Positions 1 through 7,817 of a stretch of DNA of 54,273 nucleotides are shown here, one piece after another (positions within the stretch are counted from its first letter, which is position 1; each line of letters opens with the position of its first letter). Source of the DNA: Chloroflexota bacterium (GTDB lineage: Bacteria > Chloroflexota > Dehalococcoidia > UBA2979). The position numbers and the translations under genes were made by a program. The stretch covers positions 1 through 54,273 of the forward strand of contig CANKAU010000012.1 of the NCBI GenBank assembly GCA_947479915.1, given 5' to 3'. Under the pieces are notes generated by a model. The model saw nothing but the letters and a program-made list of their open reading frames with translations. It ran no database searches and was not told where the DNA came from.

Positions 1-195
1 CTCCCACCCGTGCGCCTACGATTTCGCGTCGGCACGTTTCATGCGACCCCAATGGTGAGGTCGGGCCTTCGCAAACTCGAAATACCACCCCCGGGGCCAG
101 TCTGCTGCTCGTTCGAGCGCGCGCGAATCGGCTTCGGATATCGCGCGCGCTAGACTGCGCGCATCTGGTGTGTCGACGCCTTCGAGGAGGGTGCG

Positions 196-807
196 ATGGG
201 CTTCCCGCGACGCTTGCTGGTGGAGGGCGAGACGCTGGTCCTGACGCTGCGACCGCACTGGGTAGTGCTGGTCTGGCCGACGTTGGTGACGCTGCTGGTG
301 CTCACCTCGTGGGCGCTGCTGCTGCCGCGACTGCCGGCGAGCACGAACCACTATCCCGCGTGGGGCGTGATCCTCGTGGGGCTGTTGGTGCTGGCGGCGG
401 TGCCGCTGCCGCGCTTCGCGCGGTGGTGGACCTCGTACTTCGTCGTCACGAGTGACCGCGTCATCCACCGCGAGGGGATTATCGGGAAGTCGTCGATGGA
501 GATTCCGCTGGAGGCGATCAACGACGTGCGCTTCGAACAGTCCGTGATCGAGCGATTGCTCGGTGCGGGTGACCTCGTCATCCAGTCCGCGAGCGAGTCC
601 GGTCGCGAGGTGTTCTCCGACATCCGCCATCCCGAGGACGTGCAGCGCACGATCTATCACCAGGGCGAGCTGAACCAGCAGCGGATGTACGCCGGTGGCA
701 CCCGATCGGCCGCGGACGAACTGACGCGCCTCGCCGACCTCCGCGACCGCGGCGCTCTCACCAGCGAGGAGTTCGAGGCGCAGAAGCGCCGCATCCTCGG
801 CACGTAA
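196..807 (+). CDS. Membrane PH-domain protein with C-terminal SHOCT motif
   Basis: 203 residues. Two hydrophobic segments (about residues 22-45 and 54-72) are followed by a YFVVTSDRVIHREG stretch and a beta-rich region typical of bacterial PH (bPH2/DUF304) domains (about 74-155). The last 35 residues (LADLRDRGALTSEEFEAQKRRIL) are a textbook SHOCT motif, a short helical oligomerisation module. A strong Shine-Dalgarno (GAGGAGG, 184-190) decides the ATG. Bacterial PH proteins sit at the inner membrane and the substrate or partner is usually unknown; no role can be read from the neighbours. Family assignment is firm, function is not. Confidence 0.85.
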   Translation: MGFPRRLLVEGETLVLTLRPHWVVLVWPTLVTLLVLTSWALLLPRLPASTNHYPAWGVILVGLLVLAAVPLPRFARWWTSYFVVTSDRVIHREGIIGKSSMEIPLEAINDVRFEQSVIERLLGAGDLVIQSASESGREVFSDIRHPEDVQRTIYHQGELNQQRMYAGGTRSAADELTRLADLRDRGALTSEEFEAQKRRILGT

Positions 808-918
808 CTGCGACGTCTTTGCATGGGTGCTTAACCGCCGCATCACCTCACGGGCCGCGCTCAGGTGCACGATCCTTGCGATCCCCCGGATGAGGACGCA
901 AAGGAGCGCCGAGTGCCC

Positions 919-1176
919 ATGTCACACAGCGGCCGCGGTCGACTGGCCCTCGCGACCTTCCTGCTTGCAGCGTCGCTGCTGGTAGGTGGCCACGGCCGCG
1001 GCGTCGAGGCAGCCGCCCCACGCAGCGCCATCGGCTCAGTCGAGATCGCGACCGGCGTCGCCGGCCTGCTTTCTCCCGAGTCACGTCACGCCGCGCTTGA
1101 TGTCACCGCAGCCGGGGTCGTCCTTGCGACCGTGCTCCGGTTCGTCGCCGCTCGGCGTCGCGCCTACCTCGACTAG
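919..1176 (+). CDS. Small exported or membrane protein, unknown function
   Basis: 85 residues from an ATG preceded by AAGGAG at 901-906, preferred over an upstream in-frame ATG at 865 that has no ribosome site. The N-terminus has a basic stretch then a hydrophobic core (LALATFLLAASLLVGG) and an alanine-rich cleavage-like region, so it looks like a signal peptide. A second hydrophobic stretch (TAAGVVLATVLRFVAARRR) near the C-terminus is followed by arginines, suggesting a membrane anchor with a cytoplasmic tail. I recognise no family. A strong hairpin follows directly. Confidence 0.6.
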   Translation: MSHSGRGRLALATFLLAASLLVGGHGRGVEAAAPRSAIGSVEIATGVAGLLSPESRHAALDVTAAGVVLATVLRFVAARRRAYLD

Positions 1177-1196
1177 CCGCCTGCGAGCGCAGAACG

Positions 1197-1226
1197 AAAC
1201 GGGGGAGGCGTGAGCCTCCCCCGTTT
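1197..1226. terminator. Bidirectional terminator hairpin
   Basis: A perfect 13-bp stem (AAACGGGGGAGGC with GCCTCCCCCGTTT) around a GTGA loop, A-rich on the left and T-rich on the right, sits between the convergent small exported protein and the FAD oxidoreductase. It can act as an intrinsic terminator on both strands. Confidence 0.85.
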
Positions 1227-1249
1227 GCGTGTGGTGCGAGTCGAGCGGT

Positions 1250-2878
1250 CTAGAGCGACTGCTCCTTCGCGGCGTTGAGGCCAGCGATGCGACCCATCGT
1301 GAGGATCGGGCCGGTCTTGCGGTGCGCGCGGCGGAACCCGACGAAGGCCGAAGCCTCGCCCACGGCGTAGAGGTGCGGGATCACCTGCTCCTCGTCGATG
1401 CCGACGGCCTTGCGGCCGTCCCACTGCGCGTGACGGTCCAGGACCTGCGCCTTCGTGTTAATGCGGATGCCGCCCGCCGGGGTGTGGCGGATGACGTTCA
1501 TCTTCACGCCGACGTACGGCGGCTTCTGGATCGCGAAGAGCGGCTGCGGCTTGCCGAAGTCCTCGTCCACGCCGCCGTCCACGAAGCGGTTGTAGCGGCG
1601 CGTCGTCTCAAGGAAGTTCGCCTTGTCGACGCCCATCTTGTCCGCGAGCTCCTCGAGCGTGTCAGCGACGGCGACGCTCTTCGGGTCCAGGCCGCGGCCG
1701 CGCAGCGGCTGCGGGTCGTTGAGCTGATCCTTAGGCCAGCCGAGCTCCGTCACCTGGTCGTCGTCCAGCACCGCCCACACATTCTTCGGGTTCGGCAGCG
1801 CCAGAAACTTCCGCATGAACGGCTCTTCCGGGTACTCGGCCGGCGGGACGGAGTTCACGTCGCGCGGGATGTCCGGGTTCTTGTGCGTGGCCTCGGCCTC
1901 GTTGATGTACCGCGTGCCATCGTTCTTCACGAGGATGACGCGCTGGTAGCCCTCGTTCTTCGCGGTCATGAGGACGCCGGTCGGCTGGACCTTGATGCCC
2001 TCCTCGACCTCGGTCTGGGAGAGGCTGTAGTAGATGCTGCCGAACTTCACCGGGAGGAAGGCAACGAACGACATGTCGCTCAGGCCCGCGCCCACGTCCT
2101 CGCCCGCGATGAACGCGTCGCCCATCGCCTCCATGTACGGCAGGCCGTCCGAGTACATCGCGTCGTTGACCAGGCGCGGGTCCCACGCCTTCACGAGCTG
2201 CTCGTTCGTGGTCGCGCCGCCGCTGGCGAGGATGACCGCCTTGCGGGCGCGGATGTTGATGAGGCCGGCCGGTGACTCCACCTGCACGCCCACCACCGGG
2301 CCGTCCTGCTCACGGTAGATCTTGCGCATGCGGTGCTCGAAGAGCACCGGGAAGCCTCGATCCTTCACGGTCTTTTCGAGGACCGTGGTCAGCGCGAAGC
2401 CGTTCTGCCCGTCGGGGAAGCCGCCCGGGTAGAAGCCGGTGGGCGAGACGCCCGCGAAGTGGGTGCGCAGCACGTGACGGTCACGGCGCGCACCGGCGCC
2501 CCAGTCGCCGTTGGTGAGCTTGTCAGCCCACGTGAGGCCCAGCCGCTCCAGCCAGAGGCACGTCTCTGCGCCGCCGCTCACGTACGTCTTCACCAGCTCC
2601 GGCACCGCGCGGAAGTCGCTCATGACGAGCTCGTCCTCGATGCCCCACTCGAGGTGATCCTCGACGCCGAGCTTCTTCTGGATGTGGGTGTCACAGAAGA
2701 ACATGAAGCCACCGGACGCCCGCATCAGGCCGCCCATGTACTTGTTGTTCTCCAGCAGCACCACCTTGGCGCCCGCGTCGTGCGCCTGAATGGCGGCGGG
2801 GAGACCGGAGTTCCCAGCGCCCACCACCAGTACCTCGGTGTCCATGTCCCACGTGCCGGGAATCGGGTCGTACGCCAT
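1250..2878 (-). CDS. FAD-dependent oxidoreductase, fumarate reductase/KstD-like flavoprotein
   Basis: 542 residues. The N-terminus carries the Rossmann dinucleotide motif VVGAGNSG at about residues 18-25 and an acidic strand end (VVLLENN), then a GG-rich FAD-contact segment. The C-terminal part has TPAGGIRIN and LYAVGEASAF, the conserved FAD-contact and cap-closing elements of the FAD-binding-2 (succinate dehydrogenase/fumarate reductase/3-ketosteroid dehydrogenase) family. Such enzymes insert or reduce a C=C bond; the substrate cannot be told from sequence. GGAGGAATGACAC precedes the ATG. It stands alone, convergent to the small exported protein and downstream of the peroxiredoxin on the same strand. 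Confidence 0.85.
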   Translation of the reverse strand: MAYDPIPGTWDMDTEVLVVGAGNSGLPAAIQAHDAGAKVVLLENNKYMGGLMRASGGFMFFCDTHIQKKLGVEDHLEWGIEDELVMSDFRAVPELVKTYVSGGAETCLWLERLGLTWADKLTNGDWGAGARRDRHVLRTHFAGVSPTGFYPGGFPDGQNGFALTTVLEKTVKDRGFPVLFEHRMRKIYREQDGPVVGVQVESPAGLINIRARKAVILASGGATTNEQLVKAWDPRLVNDAMYSDGLPYMEAMGDAFIAGEDVGAGLSDMSFVAFLPVKFGSIYYSLSQTEVEEGIKVQPTGVLMTAKNEGYQRVILVKNDGTRYINEAEATHKNPDIPRDVNSVPPAEYPEEPFMRKFLALPNPKNVWAVLDDDQVTELGWPKDQLNDPQPLRGRGLDPKSVAVADTLEELADKMGVDKANFLETTRRYNRFVDGGVDEDFGKPQPLFAIQKPPYVGVKMNVIRHTPAGGIRINTKAQVLDRHAQWDGRKAVGIDEEQVIPHLYAVGEASAFVGFRRAHRKTGPILTMGRIAGLNAAKEQSL

Positions 2879-2973
2879 GTGTCATTCCTCCATCTAGCCG
2901 CGGTACGGAAACACAGCCAGCATCCGGTGTCAAACCCCCGGGGGGGTAATTCCGGCGCTCGCCACAGACGCAA

Positions 2974-2999
2974 CGACGCCGCCCATCTGGGCGGCGTCG
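2974..2999 (-). terminator. GC-rich hairpin after peroxiredoxin gene
   Basis: A perfect 12-bp inverted repeat (CGACGCCGCCCA / TGGGCGGCGTCG) with a two-base centre lies 39 bp past the peroxiredoxin stop on its strand. There is only a short T stretch after it, so it may be a terminator or an mRNA 3'-end stabiliser. Confidence 0.55.
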
Positions 3000-3038
3000 C
3001 GGTGAAACGTCGAGGCTGCGCTTCGCGGCGCGGGTGGA

Positions 3039-3671
3039 TTAGCCGCGCGGATCCGGGGTCGTGCGCAGGTACGGCTTCACCTCGGTGAAGCCCTTCGGGA
3101 AGAGCGTGGCGGCTTCCTCGTTCTTCACGGCCGGCAGGACCACGACGTCCTCGCCGTTCTTCCAGTTGGCGGGCGTGGCCACGCGGTAGCCGTCCGTGAG
3201 CTGGAGCGAGTCGATGACGCGGAGGATCTCGTCGAAGTTGCGGCCGGTCGAGGCCGGGTAGGTCAGCGTGAGCCGCACGATCCCCTTCGGGTCGATGACG
3301 AAGACGGAGCGCACCGTGGTGGTCGCAGCCTCGCCCTGGATCATGTCGTACAGCGTGGCCACTTTGCGGTCGGCGTCCGCGAGCAGCGGGAAGTTGAGGG
3401 CCTCGCCCTGCGTCTCCTTGATGTCGCCCACCCAGCGGCTGTGCGACTCGATCGGGTCGACGCTCAGGCCGATGGGCTTCACGTTGCGCCTGTCCCACTC
3501 CGGCTTGAGCTTCGCCACCTGGCCCAGCTCCGTGGTGCAGACCGGCGTGAAGTCGGCAGGGTGTGAGAAGAGGATGGCCCACGAGTCACCCTTCCACTCC
3601 GAGAAGTGGATCGGGCCCTCGGTCGACTCCTGGGTGAAGTCGGGTGCGGCATCGCCGAGTCGGATCGTCAT
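3039..3671 (-). CDS. 1-Cys peroxiredoxin (Prx6/AhpC-TSA family)
   Basis: 210 residues. Reduces hydrogen and organic peroxides through a peroxidatic cysteine. The motif DFTPVCTTE places that cysteine at residue 45, and no other cysteine exists in the chain, so this is a true 1-Cys enzyme needing an external thiol partner. The long C-terminal arm (GYRVATPANWKNGEDVVVLP) is the Prx6-type dimerisation extension. The ATG at 3671 has AGGGGG upstream; a longer in-frame start at 3698 would add nine residues and a stray cysteine and is disfavoured. It is divergent from a lipoprotein gene across an AT-rich region holding an inverted repeat. Confidence 0.93.
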   Translation of the reverse strand: MTIRLGDAAPDFTQESTEGPIHFSEWKGDSWAILFSHPADFTPVCTTELGQVAKLKPEWDRRNVKPIGLSVDPIESHSRWVGDIKETQGEALNFPLLADADRKVATLYDMIQGEAATTTVRSVFVIDPKGIVRLTLTYPASTGRNFDEILRVIDSLQLTDGYRVATPANWKNGEDVVVLPAVKNEEAATLFPKGFTEVKPYLRTTPDPRG

Positions 3672-3705
3672 GGTGAACCCCCTGCAAACCAATCCCATAA
3701 AAGTT

Positions 3706-3728
3706 GATTGAATTAGTCGTATTTAATC
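3706..3728. promoter_or_regulatory. Imperfect inverted repeat in divergent promoter region
   Basis: GATTGAAT-N7-ATTTAATC (one mismatch) lies in an unusually AT-rich stretch between the peroxiredoxin and lipoprotein starts. Its size fits a dimeric repressor such as a PerR/Fur-type site, but this is position-based inference only. Confidence 0.35.
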
Positions 3729-3814
3729 GCGTCCGGCTGAGGTGGTCAAGATCCGCGGTTGCCCGAGGTACGCGCCCCGCGTATGAACGGCTCATCGCAC
3801 CGAAGGGACGCAAC

Positions 3815-4420
3815 ATGCCGCGCATCCTCGCTCCGATTCGCGGCCGCCGAGGTGCGCTGCTCGCGCTCGTGGTGCTGATGGCGCTGCTGGTGGCCTGCGG
3901 GCCGGGTGGTGTCTGCGAGAGCGCGGCAGACCGCGACGTGCGCGAACAGCAGGCGCGCTCGCTGGCGGAGGCGACGCAGACGACCCCGACCGCCTCGGCC
4001 ACCCCGGCCACAACCGCGACGTCCGAGGTGGCACCGGTCGCGACTGCTGCGGCTTCCCCGACACCTTCGACGTTCACCGGCAGGATCGGCATCGGGTATG
4101 ACCACCCGCCGTTCGCGCCCGGCAGCGCGGGGGTGGGCGGTGCGAGCGTGGGCCTTGTCTGCGGTGCGGTCACGGGCGCGCCGGCGGGCAGCACGATCGT
4201 GATCAACCTCACGGGGGGCACCGGAGCGCCGGCGACGGTGCGCGGCCCGCTGGGCGCCGACGGTGGCTTCACGCTGCCGTTCCCGATCACTTCTTTCGGT
4301 CCGATCACCGCCGCCGTCGGCTCCGTGACCACGTCCGCCGGCGCGGCGCTCGTCGGGAGCGTGACGCCCGTTTCGAGCATGGTCGCGGCCGGCGGCGACC
4401 TGGCGTGCGCTGCGCGCTAG
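3815..4420 (+). CDS. Secreted lipoprotein, unknown function
   Basis: 201 residues. A basic N-terminus, a hydrophobic core and the lipobox LVAC put the lipidated cysteine at residue 28. A Thr/Ala/Pro-rich linker (about 55-95) then leads to a beta-rich, glycine- and threonine-rich domain with two further cysteines. The ATG follows GAAGGGACG; the frame is open upstream but lacks a ribosome site. It is probably anchored on the outer face of the cytoplasmic membrane. The last four bases overlap the stop of the convergent methyltransferase. No family recognised. Confidence 0.7.
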   Translation: MPRILAPIRGRRGALLALVVLMALLVACGPGGVCESAADRDVREQQARSLAEATQTTPTASATPATTATSEVAPVATAAASPTPSTFTGRIGIGYDHPPFAPGSAGVGGASVGLVCGAVTGAPAGSTIVINLTGGTGAPATVRGPLGADGGFTLPFPITSFGPITAAVGSVTTSAGAALVGSVTPVSSMVAAGGDLACAAR

Positions 4421-5283
4421 CTCGAGGCGTGCGGCACAGGCCAGTTCACGACGGCGGAGTAGTTGCGGCGTGGCGGTAGTTGCACCTCGCCCGAGGGCAG
4501 TCCGCAGTGCTCCTGCAGCAGCGTGCGCAGCCGCGCTTCGCCCGGCGACCCTGCGGCGCACCAGTAGCGCCAGCGCGTCTGCTCCAGCGCGTCGTCCAGG
4601 CTGACGGGGCGGCCCGGCCCCACGGGGAACGTCACGACCTCGAAGCGGCGTCCGAGGGCGCCCAGCACCGCGAGGAACTCGCGCAGCCCGGGGAGCGCGT
4701 GCAGCGGCTCGCCATACAGGCCCGCCCAGATCGCGGGATCAGGCGTGCTCGGCGCGCGGTCAGACAGCAGCACCACGCACTCGCGCCGCGTGCGCGCCTC
4801 CATCGCCGCGAGGAACGCCTGCAGGTCTGCGGCGTCGTACAGCACGTTCGCCGCCAGGCTCGCGTCGCCCGTGGGCGCGTCGCCGTCGGCGACAGGCGGC
4901 CAGCGCAGGTCGACGACCTCGAGGTTGTCGAGGCCGGCGCCGGCGCTTGCCTCGCCCAGCACACCACGCATCGCGGGCGACGGCTCGATGGCGATGACGC
5001 GTGCGGCGCGCCGCGCGAGCGGCACCGCGAACCGCCCGCCACCCGCGCCGATGTCGAGCCAGGTGTCGCCGGGCTGTGCCAGCTGCGCGAGTCGCGCGAC
5101 CTCGTCCGCCTCGCGGGCATCCGGGCGGAAGCTCTCGGCGCGGTCCTGCCAGAAGTCATCGGTCGGCATCGCGGTGCGGAGGCGCTCGACCTGCGCGCGG
5201 TTCGCGAGGACCAGCGCAGTGTAGGCAGCGAACGCTTCCGCAGCGGGCGGGCGGAGACGGGTGGCGGCTTCCTCGGGCGTCAT
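4417..5283 (-). CDS. Class I SAM-dependent methyltransferase
   Basis: 288 residues starting MTPEEAAT. Motif I is WLDIGAGGGRFAVPLARR (about residues 75-92), followed by an acidic strand end (IAIEPSP) that would bind the SAM ribose. The substrate is unknown; the C-terminal half, with a WRYWCAAG segment and a YSAVVNW end, does not name a specific family. The frame stays open 144 codons upstream, but that part reads antisense to the cupin gene and is not coding. The stop overlaps the convergent lipoprotein stop by four bases. Confidence 0.8.
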   Translation of the reverse strand: MTPEEAATRLRPPAAEAFAAYTALVLANRAQVERLRTAMPTDDFWQDRAESFRPDAREADEVARLAQLAQPGDTWLDIGAGGGRFAVPLARRAARVIAIEPSPAMRGVLGEASAGAGLDNLEVVDLRWPPVADGDAPTGDASLAANVLYDAADLQAFLAAMEARTRRECVVLLSDRAPSTPDPAIWAGLYGEPLHALPGLREFLAVLGALGRRFEVVTFPVGPGRPVSLDDALEQTRWRYWCAAGSPGEARLRTLLQEHCGLPSGEVQLPPRRNYSAVVNWPVPHASS

Positions 5284-5372
5284 GTTGTTGTCCTCCACGC
5301 CACATCTTCGTGGATGCAGCACCCCGGCGCGATGTGTGCCGTGCGAGCGCCCAGGTCGGCGTCGTAGCAACG

Positions 5373-5395
5373 AAAAGGGCGACCGGTGGTCGCCC
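5373..5395 (-). terminator. Intrinsic terminator of the glycosyltransferase-cupin operon
   Basis: Read on the minus strand, GGGCGACC-ACC-GGTCGCCC is followed directly by TTTT. It lies about 30 bp beyond the cupin stop. Confidence 0.8.
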
Positions 5396-5423
5396 CTTCG
5401 TTCGATCTGTCGGGGCCAGCGCG

Positions 5424-5750
5424 TTAGCGGCGCGGGCCTTCGAATACGCAGGTGAACGTCACGCCGGTGACGGTCGACACGCGGTGGTGGACGTCGCCGG
5501 GCACCACGTAGCGAGAGCCGGGGACCAGCGGGTGACCCTCGTCGCCGTCGAGGTAGAGGACGCCCTCCCCCGCCGTGCCCAGGTAGACCTCGGGCCACGG
5601 GTGGGAGTGCCCCTTCGTGGACTGATCCGGGTGCAGCACGGTCTCGGACAGCGTGAACGAGTCGATCGCCATGTCGCGGATCGTGTAGCGCTCGTTGTCC
5701 GCCATCTGCTGCCACTCAAGCTGCTGGGCGGGCGATGCGATCGAGGTCAT
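5424..5750 (-). CDS. Small cupin-fold protein
   Basis: 108 residues with one cupin barrel. HSHPWPEVYLG and, later, PGDVHHRV supply the histidine/glutamate set that normally binds a metal in cupins. The start overlaps the preceding glycosyltransferase stop by ATGA, and AGGAGA stands upstream, so the two are translationally coupled. Cupins of this size can be isomerases, sugar-modifying enzymes or sensors. Its place after a glycosyltransferase hints at a role in the same polysaccharide pathway, but that is only context. Confidence 0.8.
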   Translation of the reverse strand: MTSIASPAQQLEWQQMADNERYTIRDMAIDSFTLSETVLHPDQSTKGHSHPWPEVYLGTAGEGVLYLDGDEGHPLVPGSRYVVPGDVHHRVSTVTGVTFTCVFEGPRR

Positions 5751-7360
5751 GAGTTCTCCTGTCTCGGCGAGGCGGGAATGTCGGCGGTCTGCAGGACCAG
5801 CGTGGTCGGGACGGATCGTCGGCTCTTCTCGGCGACGCGGTAGATGAGACCGCGACCGCTGGCGAGCAACCACTGCGCGTGCAGCGCGGGGAGGCTCGCC
5901 CAGAAGAAGGTGATGATCATCATCAGCGGCCACATGGCGTACTGGAACACCAGGTGACGTGCCTTCACGTGCGCGGGCCGCGGCGGCCGCGTGCGCGCCT
6001 CGAACGCGATCATCGTGATCAGCGGGATGATGCACAGCGAGACGAGCAGACCGACGAGGTTGAGCCACATCCACGGCTCAATGACCCCGGCCTTCGTGCC
6101 GATGCTCGTCCAGCCCTCCAGCGTCAGTGCGTTCTCGGGGTGCCAGCCGGGGCCGGGCACCTGGAACGCCTTGTGCGTCCACCAGTGCGGCATCGGTGCG
6201 CCCCACGCCGCGAGCTTCGACGGCACGAGGATGCCCAGCGAGACGAGGTACCACTGCGAGAACCACAGGGTGTGCACCTTCGTCACCGTAGTGGCGATCA
6301 GCACGCCGCGGGCGCGGCTGAGCTTCGTGTTCTTGTTGAACGCCGCACGCCACGCGTACGGGATGTCGCTGGCGCCCCAGGCGTGGCGCTTCGACTGCTC
6401 GTAGTGCGCGGTCAGCGTCTTGCCGTACTTCTCCGTGAGGACGCAGTCGTTGCCCAGCGGGAGGTACAGCGCCTCCACGTGGACGCGGTCGCCCAGCGAG
6501 TAGCAGCACTTCATGTAGATGTGCCAGTCCTCGGGGATGACCTCTTCGTCCCAGTAATCGACCGTGTGCAGCATCTCCCACGACAGCGAGTAGCAGGACG
6601 TCGGGAACTTCAGGCTCAGCGGCAGGACGAGGTTCGCCGTGCGGTTGATGCCGGAGAGGCCGTCCGGGATGCGCAGCGGCGCGGGGATGTCCCAGATGTT
6701 GTTGCTGTTGAAGATCGTCGGCTGCCAGAACGTGCGGTAGCGGTCGCGCGCCGTCAGGAACATGTAGTTCAGGGCGGTGAAGTGGCGCGGGTGGAACAGG
6801 GCGTCCGCATCGCACGAAGTGATCGAGTAGCGGCGGATGTCGTCCCCGCCATCCTCGATCAGGCGGGAGAACGCCTCGCGGGCGGCCCACGCCTCGTTCG
6901 AGCCCTTGCCCGGCGTGTCGCCCGGGAGCCCGTACGGGTGGAACGTGGCGAACATGTCGCCGAGCTTGTCGGCGTACTTCTCCACGATGCGCGCGGCCTT
7001 CTCGTTGGCGCCCGGCTCACGGGCCTCCATCGCGAGGACCACGACGACCTGCTTCGCGTTCGCCTGGTCGGCGATCGCCTCCACAGTGCGGGAGAGGCTG
7101 GTCTCTTCTTCCTTGTAGTTCGGGATGATCACGATGTGTCGCGGCCAGTCCCAGGCCTCGATCGCAGCGCGCTCAGGGTGCTTGCCGTCGGCACGCCAGG
7201 CGTCGAACTTCGCGGCCCAGTCGGTGCGCTCCCAGGCGCGGATGCGGCGCAGGCCGACCCACACGGCGACGGCGACGGAGTACGAGCGCAGCAGCCAGTA
7301 GGTGAACCAGATCGTCATGCCGACAGCGAACCAGTTCGCGGTCGTCCGCGTGAGCGGCAT
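5747..7360 (-). CDS. Family 2 membrane glycosyltransferase, c-di-AMP riboswitch controlled
   Basis: 537 residues from the ATG at 7360. An N-terminal membrane segment precedes a GT-A domain: HIVIIPNYKEEE, a metal-binding DAD within SCDADALFHP, and PEDWHIYMK as acceptor/catalytic region. Two or more membrane segments follow near the C-terminus. It should move a sugar from a nucleotide or lipid donor at the inner membrane. The frame is open upstream for about 80 codons and encodes another hydrophobic stretch (AVPIVISIFLASLVF), yet has no ATG, GTG or TTG there. A CTG at 7538-7540 preceded by AGAGGG would give 597 residues. The true start is therefore open. The cupin gene follows with a 4-base overlap. 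Confidence 0.85.
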   Translation of the reverse strand: MPLTRTTANWFAVGMTIWFTYWLLRSYSVAVAVWVGLRRIRAWERTDWAAKFDAWRADGKHPERAAIEAWDWPRHIVIIPNYKEEETSLSRTVEAIADQANAKQVVVVLAMEAREPGANEKAARIVEKYADKLGDMFATFHPYGLPGDTPGKGSNEAWAAREAFSRLIEDGGDDIRRYSITSCDADALFHPRHFTALNYMFLTARDRYRTFWQPTIFNSNNIWDIPAPLRIPDGLSGINRTANLVLPLSLKFPTSCYSLSWEMLHTVDYWDEEVIPEDWHIYMKCCYSLGDRVHVEALYLPLGNDCVLTEKYGKTLTAHYEQSKRHAWGASDIPYAWRAAFNKNTKLSRARGVLIATTVTKVHTLWFSQWYLVSLGILVPSKLAAWGAPMPHWWTHKAFQVPGPGWHPENALTLEGWTSIGTKAGVIEPWMWLNLVGLLVSLCIIPLITMIAFEARTRPPRPAHVKARHLVFQYAMWPLMMIITFFWASLPALHAQWLLASGRGLIYRVAEKSRRSVPTTLVLQTADIPASPRQENS

Positions 7361-7562
7361 CCAGAAGACGAGGCTGGCGAGGAAGATCGAGATGACGATC
7401 GGAACCGCGTTGCCCAGGCGTTCCGCCCAGTGGGACTGCGCTTCGACGTCGGGAGTGGGAACGGTTTCAGGGATACCGCTCGTGGAGGGCGGTACTGAAG
7501 TGCGAACGGGTTGGCTGGCGGGCCGGGCTGTGGTGATCAGGAAAGCCCTCTTCGGGTTTTCC

Positions 7563-7702
7563 TCCGATGCCGACGGGGTTAGCTGACGGGCTACGGGTGG
7601 AGGTCCCGCATCCCCACGCGCGCCTCACGGCGTTCGCGGGTGATCACGCCCCAGTAACTGGTTCCCCCGTTCCTCTGTTCGCAGAGGACTAGGCTAGCCT
7701 TC
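7563..7702 (-). ncRNA. Cyclic di-AMP riboswitch (ydaO/yuaA class)
   Basis: The minus-strand leader of the glycosyltransferase contains the conserved blocks of the ydaO aptamer in order: a CCTCTG-CGAA-CAGAGG hairpin, AACGGGGGAACC, GGGGCGTGATC, and the signature CCCGTCAGCTAACC followed by a closing strand (GTCGGCATC). No gene overlaps it. In known cases c-di-AMP binding shuts off expression of cell-wall, potassium and osmolyte genes. A short hairpin-like GC stretch (about 7540-7560) before the coding region could be the expression platform. Confidence 0.88.
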
Positions 7703-7817
7703 GTTTCTGTCCGTAATGGTAGGGGATCGCTGAATCGCGCGCCATGCCTCGCGCCTCCCCGAGGTGGCGCGAGGCGCGACGGCTCTGTCGCACTGCTCCC
7801 CTGCCCGCACAGCCGTG

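Noticed and set aside
1-195. Possible gene in the first 195 bases
   Set aside because: Only a reverse-strand Arg-rich shadow frame is open; no start with a ribosome site and no family resemblance.
2930-2950. A C/G homopolymer-rich stretch before the FAD oxidoreductase
   Set aside because: Short base run without repeat structure; nothing functional can be argued.
4417-5715. N-terminal extension of the methyltransferase to 432 residues
   Set aside because: The added part reads through the terminator hairpin and the cupin gene in another frame; MTPEEAAT is the natural start.
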